A stretch of DNA of 64,000 nucleotides from Micropterus salmoides (lineage: Eukaryota > Chordata > Actinopteri > Centrarchiformes > Centrarchidae). Below, piece by piece: positions 1 through 12,100 of this stretch. The stretch's first letter is position 1. Each line of letters begins with the position of its first letter. Under the pieces are notes generated by a model. It saw only the letters and a program-made list of their open reading frames with translations. It was not told the origin of the DNA and did no database searches. A program made the position numbers and the translations under genes. The DNA lies in assembly GCF_014851395.1 (NCBI RefSeq), contig NW_024042261.1:33929942-33993941 (forward strand). Direction: 5' to 3'.

Positions 1-862
1 CCAAAGTGGAAGGTTAAGCTAATTATGTTCAATGTTATTACTGTGCGCTTATCAGAAGTCATGGCTCGAAATAGCCGCTTAGCTCTAACATTAATTCATA
101 TTCTAAAGATTTACACTAGTCTAGACACAGTAGCACATTAAAAGGAAAGCAACTCTTTCCAAAATCATACTCTTGGTGACAGCATGAAAGTATCCCTTTT
201 TATTAAAAATAAATAGAGAAATATTGGGTATTGATCTTTCAAAGAAATCTGTCACTCTGGGTTGACAGAGCTCTTTTGTCAGATTAAGAAACCTTTGGTA
301 AAATTGACAATAACGTGGGAACATGAACAATCGCAGCCAAATGCTACCTGGACACTGATTATTAAGAATTAGTATTTCCATGTATTTAGAAACAGATTGC
401 ACTTCACAGCTGGTGGTGTTTGTGTAGGTATTGGTCTCAGGTCCAGAGTGCAAAATGATATCAAAAACTAGCCTTAAGAGGTTAAGTGTGCACTAAGCTC
501 ATCACAAACTTGCCGTGGCAATTGTACATTACATTGCATTTACAAGACAAACTGTATGTGTGCATCTAGCTACATTCTCACTTCGTATTTCGAACTGTTC
601 ACCTGTAAGCAATACCCAAATAGTACTGCAACCAATGATTTTTTTTATTGTTGATTGTTTTCTCGATTAATCGATACATTGTTACACAGAAAACATTCAC
701 ATTGAAGCTGGTATTAGAGAATTTTGAATTATTTCTATCAAAATAGTTGGTGATTAATTAATTAGTTGACAACTAATTGATTAATCATTGCAGCTCTACA
801 CCCAAATATCATATTGAAAGTCTGACAAGGAACTGTGCACTGTATTTTCTTTGTCCTCACAG
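1..862 (+). other. opa3: opa3 intron 1 (3' part)
   Basis: No exon is visible here. Exon 2 of opa3 begins at 863 after a TTGTCCTCACAG acceptor, so this stretch is the end of intron 1; exon 1 lies left of the window. The only structured piece is the small inverted-repeat element at 623-799. Minus-strand open frames at 121-453 have no recognisable family and sit in AT-rich intronic sequence. Confidence 0.8.
623..799. mobile_element. Short MITE with terminal inverted repeats in opa3 intron 1
   Basis: The left end reads GTACTGCAACCAATGATT and the reverse complement of the right end reads GTAGAGCTGCAATGATTAA, an imperfect inverted repeat. Both sides carry the direct repeat ACCCAAATA (614-622 and 800-808), which looks like a target-site duplication. 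The inside is rich in ATTAATCGAT-type sequence, as in widespread teleost elements with 'GATTAATCG...GCAGCTCT' ends. It has no coding capacity, so it depends on a transposase elsewhere. A hAT-like origin is an inference from the 8-9 bp duplication. Confidence 0.7.
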
Positions 863-1191
863 TTTACCATTGGATTGAGATGAGAACAAAGATGAGGATC
901 ATGGGCTTTCGGGGTTCTGTTATTAAGCCCCTGAATGAGGAGGCGGCTGCAGAGCTGGGTGCAGAGTTGCTGGGAGAGGCAATCATCTTCCTTGTTGGTG
1001 GTGGATGTATGGTGCTGGAGTACAGCAGGCAGGCTTCTAACTCTCGCCGCAAAGAAGAGGAGCTGAATGACACCATCGCAAGCCTACAGACTCAACTAGC
1101 AGAACTGACATTAACCACAGAGACTCTAGATGCTCAGATTAGAGAGGTCAACAGGCAACTGCTGTCCTTTCCTGTTCCCGAAAAAAAGTGA
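863..1191 (+). CDS. opa3: OPA3 outer mitochondrial membrane lipid metabolism regulator, final coding exon
   Basis: OPA3 is a small mitochondrial protein; human mutations cause optic atrophy and Costeff syndrome. The exon opens mid-codon after CCTCACAG and continues YHWIEMRTKMRIMGFRG, then the highly conserved block IKPLNEEAAAELGAELLGEA and a hydrophobic stretch IIFLVGGGCMVLEY. A charged, predicted coiled-coil tail (KEEELNDTIASLQTQLAEL) follows and ends PEKK before TGA at 1189-1191. Human OPA3 has the same two-exon structure, with exon 1 supplying about 47 N-terminal residues. Exon 1 lies outside the window, so the gene is partial here. The reading frame is intact. Confidence 0.93.
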
Positions 1192-1830
1192 TTAAATGAG
1201 TTCTCTGCTTTATGATGTGGCCCTCTGTAGCGGCCTGTGTGTGAGAGAACAACAGTGCAGAAACAATGTACTGCCATATGTACAGCCTGATAATGACCCT
1301 GCTTCGCACTCTGTCCCATGCCCATTAAATAGGGTGGACATAAGCAAATCAGTGCACTGTGGATTTGGGTGTTATCATTAGCTCATGTTTTGAGCAACTA
1401 GTTGTAAAGGGGGATTGCTATGATATTCATAGTGTATTTCTATTGTTGATCTTGCATGAACATTAAAAAGTTGACTGCATATTAAGATTTACAGTAAAAG
1501 GCCACGGCGACTCTAAAGGTAATATATTTCATAACAGCTCCAGCATATTACTTTATGTTTATTTCAGTGGTCATCATGTTCCTTAATCCTTTAATTTCAT
1601 ATATGAGAAACATTTTCTGCACTTGATCGAAGGTCAAAAACAGACAATAAGAACAAACATTGGATTATTTTTTGAGTGTTTGCCCCATGGACTGTATAGT
1701 TTCATGGATATGTCATATTGTATATACACCATGATTTACAGTGTATATCCCTTTTCTGGTTCATGTGCATTAGATTTGATGACAATTGTGAAAGGATGGT
1801 GTAAAATAAAATGGTATGCTGTCTAATGAA
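1192..1830 (+). other. opa3: opa3 3' UTR with poly(A) signal
   Basis: Noncoding sequence follows the opa3 stop. ATTAAA near 1463 and a canonical AATAAA at 1805-1810 are candidate poly(A) signals. Short open frames here (1196-1381, 1623-1826) have no recognisable family and are taken as chance. The true cleavage site is not visible. Confidence 0.55.
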
Positions 1831-2008
1831 AGAGTTTTTTGTGACATTACACACAAATTAAGAAACTAAACTTTTTTTGAACTTTCAGCTCAAATCATCC
1901 CCACAGTACTGAGTCATATTTAGGAGCATATATTGGCAAATTTCACATAACACTATGAAAGCCAACTGAGCTGTAGGCCTCAGAGTTTAGGCGGGTAGGC
2001 TTATAAGA

Positions 2009-2027
2009 CTACATTACCCAGCGTACC
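2009..2027 (+). promoter_or_regulatory. ZNF143/THAP11-like (SBS) promoter motif
   Basis: ACTACATTACCCAGCGTAC closely matches the vertebrate SBS motif ACTACAATTCCCAGCATGC. That motif is typical of promoters of ubiquitous genes and is bound by ZNF143 and THAP11-HCFC1. It lies about 340 bp upstream of the putative hnrnpul1 first-exon donor. Occupancy is inferred. Confidence 0.45.
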
Positions 2028-2280
2028 TCAACGTAAACACTGCACCACTTCCTGCTTGGAGTGTTCCAAATGCCTAACAACTACCGTACCAACTGGTTGT
2101 CGGGGTTCCCTCAGATTCGGCTGTTCAAATATAACTCAGCAAAGAAACTAACGAGTTGTTCAGTTGACACTATACCTGCCCATAGCTGTTTAAGAACAAT
2201 TTCAGCTAAAAATAAAACCCTGTAGGTTATGTGTGCAGGTCCTGTTAACTTCCGGTTTTAGGTTTCGGTCTAATCTACGA

Positions 2281-2296
2281 CCCTAGAGGGCAGTAG
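2281..2296 (+). promoter_or_regulatory. CTCF-like core motif
   Basis: CCCTAGAGGGCAGTAG resembles the CTCF core CCASYAGRKGGCAG. It lies between opa3 and the hnrnpul1 start, close to the ZNF143-like motif; the two factors often co-occur. This is a single motif match by eye. Confidence 0.35.
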
Positions 2297-2896
2297 CTTG
2301 CGACTGTCTCTCAAGCTTCTATCACGGCTGACCCGCGCAACTCGAGTGAGACGAGGTAGGCCTCAAACTTATTTTTGTTTTTATTTTGCATCGTAACTCT
2401 ATTATAAGCTCAGCAAACAATGCACTGACTGCATGATTTGCATGCAACGTTGTATGACGCTTGCAGTTTGCATATTCTCATTAAAGTTACTTTTCTTGCA
2501 TCGGTTGTTGGTGAAACGTTAGCTAACGCTAGGCTAAGAAGGTTACCAATGTTAGCCACGGAGCGAAATCTTGAAGCGAATAATATCATTAACAAACATT
2601 CCAGTGAGAAGTTCTACTTGCAAAGAGTTATATAGGCAAAGGCCGGTATAAACCCGAGATTACATTGTTTGTAGAAATTTAGGAACAAGGTAAAACGGTG
2701 CAGTATGTAACGTTATCCAGCGCTGCTAGACTAGTTAGCTACACAGCTAATGTAGCCTGTATGGTTGAGACTACACTGCCGCCATCAGACATCTATTTGA
2801 AAGTTAGACGCAATGTTGTATAAGTTGTACTTAACCATTTTCTGTTTTTGCTGTTTTGTTAGCAAATAAATAAAGACAACACACAACCTAAACACA

Positions 2897-3137
2897 ATGA
2901 GTGTTGACGTGAAGAAACTGAAAGTCAACGAATTAAAAGAGGAGCTCCAGCGCCGCGGCCTGGACACCAGAGGCCTGAAGGCAGACCTGGTGGAGAGGCT
3001 GAAAGCCGCTCTGGAAGTTGAAGCTCAAGCTGATGCCTCAGAGCCAGGGGAGCAAGAGGATGAATTCTGCCAGGACACCCAGGACACCCAAGACAATGAG
3101 GATGGAGAGGATGCCGAGGATGCCGAAGAGCAACAAG
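2897..3137 (+). CDS. hnrnpul1: hnrnpul1 coding exon 1: SAP domain
   Basis: The exon encodes the SAP helix-turn-helix (KVNELKEELQRRGLDTRG, then LKADLVERLKAAL), which binds scaffold/matrix-attachment DNA in this family. A repetitive acidic run (DTQDTQDNEDGEDAEDAEE) follows. The donor is CAACAAG|GTAAGC, leaving phase 1. Confidence 0.92.
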
Positions 3138-6100
3138 GTAAGCCCTATTGATGCTGTTTCTTTAAATAGATATTTTGTTGTCCTATCAGTTATTGACTTA
3201 TTTACCGTTTATCTGTGGCATTTAAACTTAACAAATCCATTGTTTTCAGACCCATACTGTTTAAATAAAGCTTCATGAAATCAGTGATAAGCCCTACATT
3301 TTATGCAAATGTTAACTTGCTTAGGTCTAAAGTTAATGATTCATTTGACAAAGTTTTTTTAACCCATTACATAAAATCTTCAGGTTCTGACCCTTTTATT
3401 TGTGGGTAAAAAAGTACCTTTTACATATGTTGTGTGGAATCAGGATTTCTGTCCATTTTAATTTAAAGAGGTCTAGGGCTGTACATATCGATTATTTTTC
3501 AAGTTGATTAACGACTAATTTTGTTTATTCTAAAGAAAGAAAAGTTGCCTATTACTCGATTAACATACCAGTTTATCCAAAATAAATATCAAAAACATGT
3601 CTAATCAATAAATCTATATTTTATTCAATCATCCTGATGAAGCACATTAGAATAATGACAATAGCAGCAAATCTTAAAATGAATCAAATTTCCACATCAC
3701 TGATGTGTTGTGATAATAACAATAACAGACATTAATTAGGCTACTTTACTTAAAACCTTAAATGTTTCTGACATGGATTAATTTCAATATTAAGTAATGC
3801 AGTATGATAATAACACCTGAAAGGACTCTCAGACTGTCCAGACAGTCACAGTTTGTCTGTAATTAGATTCAGCTGTTTTCTCGCTCATATGTGGCCGTTA
3901 AGTTAACAGAAAATGTGATATAATGTAGCCGATTGTTACATGACTGGCGGTGTAACGTTACGTTACCACGACAGCAGCGGGGCAGAAATTACTTAACATG
4001 AAGGCAATGAAGAAATACTACGTGTCCTCGTGCTGATAATGTGCCGTGCTTGTGTGGCAACAGAAAGTAAACACGATTTGCGGTGCTGCCGTCTAGACAA
4101 AGTGCTGTGGGATACTTTCGTTTCACGTGTTTGTGCTGCTTCACTATTCGTGGACAGCAGTTGTGCTGCAGTGAAGCTCCACTTCACAGAGCTCATGGAG
4201 CAGCACGTTGTTGAGTGTCTGTTTGAAATACTCCAAACTTTAGACGGTCAAAGGCGCGGTCTTGTAGCTGGAGCTCGTCCAGGATAATCCCACACTGGAT
4301 GTGTTGATGTATTTACGTAATCGATTATGTTGACGAATCGCCCCAGCCTTAAAGAGGTCAAAGTAAATTTGCAGAAGAGAAATTAAAGAGAACAAATTGT
4401 CAGTATAAATCAAGTTCCACAAGAGTGCATTAAGTTCATATGTTTCTATTGTTATGAGAGTGAGAACTGAATGTTTTAGATCTCCCTTTTTGTTACATGC
4501 AGAAGCTGCTGAGGACTATGGTGAAGGAGATGGTGATGATGCCCCTCAAGAGGAAGATGAGGGGAGAGATTCAGGCGGTTACTATGAGGACGAGGAGGCA
4601 GAAGGCGAGCCTTATGAAAGTCAACCAGCTTCAGACTCTGGTCACAGCATGCCTGACTTCACAGCAGATGCCGATATACACAAATCTGACCTGATGCCTG
4701 AGGAAGAGACCAAGCCAGTGCCAGAGGAGAATGTCAAGCAAAAACAAGGTGATTTTCATTGCATTTATTCATTTAGCTGACACTTTTATCCAGAGCGACT
4801 TACCTTTGCTCTTTATGTCAGAGGTGTCATGCCTCTGGAGCAATTAGGGGTTAAGTGTCTTGCTCAGGGACAGATTGGTTGATGTGTCATAGTGGGGAGT
4901 TGAACCCGGGTCTCTCACACAAAAGGCATGCGTCTTATCCACTGAACCATCACCCCCCCTTCAGCTTTTCAGCAGGTTTTCCAGCTAAATTACCTTGATT
5001 TGATTGTTACCTTTATGAAGTGTTCACCACTAGAGTAGTGAAGATGTAAATAAAGTTTAGAAATGAGGGAGACAGACACAGCAAAGGTTCACTAGTGTAC
5101 AGCATGCCAAATTAGCACTGGCACAATGACTCATTGGTTAGTATGTCACCTCCATAGAGCAAGTTGGTATGCAGTTTGCTCAGTCTGTGACTGCCCACTT
5201 CTCCTAAATTGTTAAGATGGGTCAAATACAGAGGACAACTTTCCCCACAGGTGTTAGTAAAATATGTTAATAATCGTAGCACCTTATTGGAAATTCAGGC
5301 AAAAACAGATAATGCATACTAAAATCAAACTGTGGTCACATGTCATTCTGCAAGGTAATTTGTACATAGACTTTATATCATTCCCAGCATCTCTCCAACT
5401 TCAACCTGAGCTGAAATGAAATGACACATCGCATTAGATAGCAGAGCATGCAGATGATTACAGGTGCTGTCAGCAGAATCATGGGTCATGGAAATGAAGT
5501 ATATTACATCAACAAAGAAGTGAAATTGGGGGGTGTTGCGTTTATGTGACATGCACTGTAAAAATTTGGCAACCTTAGCACTCTATGCAAAATGTTTATT
5601 TACAATAGAATTCAAGCAACTCTTTTTTTGATTACTGTAAATTCTTATATGGCGTCAGCATGATCTGTGGCAGGGGCAGGTCTCTGACAACTCAAAATGG
5701 ATTTATGCAATTCAATTATGCAGTACAATAGCTCTGTGATTAATAGTGTGGAAGGTATATAATTGGCCATCAGATTTCTGATGACGCTGTCAGGAGGTCT
5801 ATATTCCTGCCATAGTTAGTTATGGTGTGTGTTTTGTCCAGCCCAAGTTACAGACATGAGAGAAAAATCTCTTTGCTACATTGTAAGCAAAAACTGAACC
5901 TTTTTGAACATCACAGAATATGATTTATTACAGAGCCATTTTTTAAATCAAGTTTGATTGAATAGTTACAGCACTGAACATGTGCAGTAGGTCACTGTCA
6001 TTGTACATTATCATTTTAGAAGTCAAAGTGGAAGTCAAAGTGGAAGACGACCCAGAGACTACTGGAGACAGAAACCAGGATATTCATCAGACAGAACATC

Positions 6101-9100
6101 AGCGCGAGCAAGATGGCACAGCTCAGGCTGAGCAAGTCAAGGTGGAAGCTGATAAAGGTGGACACCACAGCCGCAAGAGACCCCACGAGGAGAGCAGGGG
6201 CTACGGCTACTATGAGCACCGCGAGGACAAGAGGTATGCTCATCATAAATTGTGATGTCTTGCATTTATCTGGTGTTCTAAATCAGCACAGTAATAGTAG
6301 TAGTAATATACACCAACAGTAGTTAAATGTACAGTCACTGACTGGTCTAATTATATGCATTGTGTCAAAGAAAGAAGCTGTAAATGCTGTTAACTTAATA
6401 CTCTGCTGACATTGTACAGATCACGCACACCACAGCCCCCTGCTGAAGATGAAGAAGAGAACATAGATGACACCCTTGTGACAATTGATACATGTAAGTA
6501 AGGGGATAAAATGCATCTCTACCCAAGTAAAGAGAACTCACTGTCTTAGCTTGAGGCATTTCCCATTCTCCATGAGCTTCTTTATTTCAGTTCAGTGTTT
6601 TTAATTTCCAATTCATTTATAAATGTATCATACAATAGTATTGTCTCTCCAAAGGCTTTCAAATATTTTTAGCTACGACCTATATTCACAACTCAACATC
6701 CACAGTGGTGCTTGCGCTCTGTTTAGGTGATGAACAAATACATATATAAAATTAAAAAAAAATGTATTATTTTTATTTTTTTTATAGACAACTGTGATCT
6801 TCACTTCAAAGTGTCCCGAGACCGCTACAGTGGTTATCCACTGACCATTGAAGGCTTTGCTTATCTGTGGGCTGGAGCACGAGCTTCACATGGTGTCACC
6901 CAGGGCCGTGTGTGTTATGAGATGAAGGTAATGAGTAAAAATGATCTTCTTCTAGTGTCAAGGTTGTTTTAAAACTAGACAGAAGTGGGCTTCACACATG
7001 CAACCAATAAGATGACTGTTAGCTTTTCTGACAGAGCTAATGGTTTCATCTGGTGAAACACTGAGCTACTGAAAATACGCCTTTTCTATATACCGTGTCC
7101 ACATGTGACATAATGATCCCTGATACACGAGACAGGCTTTATTTATTATGTAGGTATGAATGGCGATGACATCCTACACTGCCTAACCCTGAACTCAATG
7201 TTAACACGCTTGTTTTTGACCTAATTTGTCTGTCCCCAACTTTTCAGATCAATGAGGAAATTCCTGTAAAGCACCTGCCCAGTAGTGAGCCAGATCCCCA
7301 TGTGGTCAGAATTGGATGGTCACTCAACCACTGCAGCACTCAACTTGGTGAGAGGAGCAATAGCCAGATCGGTCGAGATGATGTTTCACATGAATGAAAC
7401 TTTGCTGCAAAAGAGAGCTGTTGCCTGAAACTGAAACAATGCATTTCATTCTGTCAGGTGAGGAGCCCTTTTCCTTTGGTTACGGAGGAACGGGAAAGAA
7501 ATCCTCCGACTGTAAGTTTGCAGACTTCGGCGAGAAGTTTGGCGAAAACGACGTCATCGGCTGTTACATTGTAAGTAATTGCAACAGTAATTCAATTACT
7601 TTATGTTTTAATAGCATCACATAAGAATAGTTTTATATTACAAAGCAATAATTTTAAGTGGACCTCAATGTTATTAATTAATAACCGATTTTGTGGGTTT
7701 AACAAATATTTATGGTATTTATGGTAATCACTACTTATAATTCCTGTGGTGTGAACTCGTGCTCTTTTCTACCTCATGGATATAATAGGACTTTGACAGT
7801 GGTGACGAGGTGGAGATGGGCTTTTCTAAGAATGGAGTGTGGTTGGGTGTTGCCTTCCGGACAACCAAGGATGCGCTGGCCGGCCGTGCCCTGTTTCCTC
7901 ATGTCCTGGTGAAGAATTGTGCTGTTGAGTTCAACTTTGGACAGAAGCCTGAGCCGTACTTTCCCCCACCAGAAGGATACACCTACATCCACAATCTTGA
8001 CATGGAGCACAAAATCAGAGGCACTAAGGGACCTGCCACCAAATCTGAATGCGAGGTAGGGCAGCATTGCATTATAAAACAGTATTTGGCATTTTGTGAC
8101 TGAGTGGATACAGCACACATGCAGCCCAAAAAATGAGGTAGATATTTATTTTTATGGATGTAATTAGACATTTTTGTTTTTTCTGACACTAATCAACAGG
8201 TGAAAATACTTGAAGGTCTTAAAATCTTAGAATAAATCTTAGTAAATTGATCCATATTAATAGATTTAGATCAATTTGAATAGAGGGAATACATTTGAGA
8301 TCACACATTTTGATTGATTTTAATTGCAGCTGGATGTGTGAAGTAAAAATAATTATGCTCAATTAAGCGGTTTTCTTTGCTCACTTATTGCAGATCTTGA
8401 TGATGGTTGGCCTGCCGGCATGCGGAAAGACCACTTGGGCCATGAAGTATGCAGAGACTCACCCTGAGAAGAAGTACAACATCTTGGGCACAAATGCCAT
8501 CATGGACAAGATGAAGGTTAGTTTGGACAACCACCCCCAAAACTAAACACACTTCACACGGTTTTATGGTCACCATTGTCTTATTTGACTATTTTTGCTT
8601 GTGCAGGTGATGGGTCTGCGTCGCCAGAAGAACTACGCTGGGCGCTGGGATGTTCTGATACAGCAGGCTACCCAGTGTCTAAACAGGCTGATTGAGATCG
8701 CTGCCCGCAAGAGACGCAACTACATCCTAGATCAGGTACTGCCCTCTCACCCACACTCTGCTCTGATACTCGCCACAGTCAGTCAATGTGCCCTGATAAT
8801 CACTCTCTAATGGACTATTTATTTATCTTTCAGGGGGTTCTGTGTATTTTAGAATAGAGAAGAAGCATTTATCACCCTCTTGTCACTTTCTTGTCATGTA
8901 TTGAAAAAGAAAATGATTAATGGCTCTCATAAGTGACAGAATATTTCATGTTTTCATCCCTCAGTATATTTGCACTTGCTATTTCTTGTCATAATACAGT
9001 ATTGTTTGTCTTGTGAATTTCAACAATGTACAAGTAAACCATGACTATGTAAAGATGTTGAGAAACAAGTAAGCTCTGACTGGTGAGTAAGAAAAACACC

Positions 9101-12100
9101 TTCTGTTGCTAATTTAATAAGACAGAGTTGATAGCTTTTTTAAAAGCTATTTTAAGTGAGATACATGGAACTTTTGAGTGTGTTTTTTTTATTTTTTTTT
9201 ATTTATTTTTTTAAATTGACCCTCAAGGTAAGTAATGACTAACAGTTTTTAGATTTTCAGATTCTTGTGCTCAGTAAATGTGAAAAAGGTAGGTGGGTCT
9301 AATGGTGGACTGTCTTTTCCATGGACACTGTGAGTATGTGCAGGTAGGTTATATCTGTCTGTTGTCTTGACTGGGACTTGAGTCCGTATGAAGATGAGGT
9401 AAGTTGAGGTAAGTGTGGGGGGACCCATCAGAATAGCAAGTTATTTTGGATGTAGAATGCTACTGTATGAGATTGATTGTGCTATAACAAAGTTTTAATC
9501 CAAACTGGGAGGTTCAGAAAGAGAATTTGCTGTAATAATTGAGCATTGTCAGAGGTGTGTGGTTGATTTGTAGATGTTGTTAATGGAAGTGATAGTTTTA
9601 GTACATCTCTTGCAAATCCTACTACTACTCTCATACTAAGGTTCATACAAATCAAACAATTAAGTGTGTAGATAAACCATATCAGCAGTGGAAGTAGTGC
9701 ATGGATGTGTGGCTTATGCGCTGTGGACGCTTTTCAAGTGCAAACCAAAAGAAATGGATGCGCAGTGGATGTCAGCTCTAGGAAGAGAGACAGGATGGAA
9801 CATATGGGCCCGGGCGAGCTTAATCAGCTGACAGTCCTCATGCCAGCCAGTTGCCTGCTGAGATTTGACCAGAACAGCCTGCAAGACAGTAGGCTGAGCA
9901 TCACATATTTAATATAAATATTATATATAATTAATTATTGAACCTGTGTCTCTCACACCAAAGGCATGCGTCTTATCCACTGCTCCATCACCACACCTGA
10001 AACCGTAGAAACTGCTAGTTACTGATAAGTGAACAGGGAGATTGTTTGGTTGCAGCTGGTACTTTGAGTAGGGCACCCATTCAGAGCTTTGCTAGTGACG
10101 GTGAATCCCATATTTGAATTACACACCATGATGCTGACTTTATTCTCTTATCTTATCGTCTACTTTGTTTGTACTGTAGATCCGTAGCAGTTTGAATTCT
10201 GAATCTAACCTGTTAAAAACAAACTCTTGATTGGGCTAAATAAGATCCTGTTCTTGCAAATTTTAAATAATTAAGGTTTTGTTAAGAAACATTTGTGATT
10301 CCACTTTTCGATTTCTTAAAGCTAAAATTTGAACCTGCTGTACATCCATACACATGTTTAATATTTATTTTTGCAATATGGCGAACTAGAGATAGTGACT
10401 TAAAGTGTGGTTAAGCAAATGACAATAGTGATTGAACAAAATATAATCACAAATCCTCTTTATGCATGGATTTGCATTTAATGCAATTTAACAGGAAGAA
10501 TGCAACATTTTTTTCCCCAGTTGTCATAATGCCCTAGAAATGGCTAATCTTGGGGTGACTAACTCAAGTATTACTTGGCAAGATATAGAATATTTGTATT
10601 TTTGCTAGTATGTAACAATCCACCACCACTCGTCATCTTAATACATCATTATTTATGGAACATTAGCCTAAATCTGTGTGGTGGCTTTTGCTTTCACCAT
10701 ATTTTTGTTATTGAATAAAATCCAAATAATTTGAACAAGTATTCTGTAAGAACCAGAATGAATAAGCTGAATCAAAATTGGAACAATACATATGCTTTCT
10801 GTAATATTGCAGGGCACATTTGGAATATATTGCAAGGGCATCACATATTTTATCATCCTAGATTTGTTAGATCTACATTTAGATGGTGGATGCAATTGCT
10901 CACATTAGAAGCCAGTAATAACACTTTTAAAAACACATTTACTAGCAGCACGATATCACTGCATGAAGACAAAATTGAAAAAGCACAATAGCTACTTAAA
11001 TATCAATTTAAATATCTATTAGAATTTATTGATCTGAAAGTCGTATGTCGTAATGTTAGGCAAAAGATTTAATGTACAGTATAGTCAGTTTGAATGTTTG
11101 TGGGGTCCCTCTGTGTACATTAACATTTATCAGCAGTCACTGGCCACCTGGATGCACAGTGTGTGAGGTAAGTCTGTGGAGTGATGAGAGGCCATTAGAA
11201 CCTGAGTAAAAGCGTAGACTGACATCCAAGCCAAACCTCTCTCACTTCATTATTGCAGGGTTCCAGCTTCCTTCCAGTGGAAAGCCATTACAAGTAAACA
11301 ATAACAAACAAGCTTCTACTTCTTTCTTGTCACCATTGCTAGACAAATGTATATGGATCAGCAAGGAGACGAAAAATGCGTCCTTTTGAAGGTTTTCAAC
11401 GCAAGGCTATTGTAATTTGTCCCACGGACGAGGATTTAAAAGAACGAACATTAAAGCAAACCAATGAGCAGGGGAAGGATGTGCCCGATCATGCTGTTTT
11501 AGAAATGAAAGGTAGGAATGCTGTGGAAACAACAAATAAAACACCAGATCTACTTTTTACTTTTCTATGTGTTGTCTCTAAAATCAAACTTGGAAGATGC
11601 CCCCTCCCCCCCCTTCCCCATCATAGGCTTTGGCCAGATATCAGACCTGGACATTTTTTAAACAGTCCACATGAATTTGATTCTTCCTTATTTTTGCCCT
11701 CTATCTGCCACTTGTCATACAGCTTACTTCTAATGCACTGCAAACTGAGACATGGGCCTTGTTGAGGTCATTTAATTGTAGAGTTAATATTGCACAATGT
11801 GCTTCCCTGAAAATAATGTTTCCAAATAGAAAACTTACAAGCAGTCACTTGCTGAAGTTGTAAGTTAATTTGTAACATCAATACATCAGCTGTCCTTGGT
11901 TTGCAGTGCTGATTCCTCTTCTCACCAACCTTCTAGTTGTCCTTTTTGTCCCCCTCCCCACCTCTACTGAACCCCCCCTCTCCTGTGTCTGCTTAAACAA
12001 ATCTTTCCTCCATGTTCTCCTGGAGGTGATGTTTGTTCCCTTTACCCTGCCATCTGCTTTCATCTATCTGCTCTTAGTTTCTCTATGATATTCCACTGTC

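Larger units (their letters stand above)
1831..2896 (+). promoter_or_regulatory. hnrnpul1: opa3-hnrnpul1 intergenic region, hnrnpul1 promoter and 5' leader
   Basis: The first part is AT-rich with no gene. From about 1980 to 2360 the sequence is richer in CpG and contains a ZNF143-like motif (2009-2027) and a CTCF-like motif (2281-2296), as expected of a housekeeping promoter. A noncoding first exon may end at 2355 (ACGAG|GTAGG) and splice to the acceptor TTTTGTTAG at 2862, giving a short leader of about 34 nt in front of the ATG at 2897. These splice sites are inferred only. No clear TATA box was seen. Confidence 0.45.

Noticed and set aside
4030..4287. 85-codon frame within hnrnpul1 intron 1
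   Set aside because: Lies inside the hAT element and shows no transposase motif.
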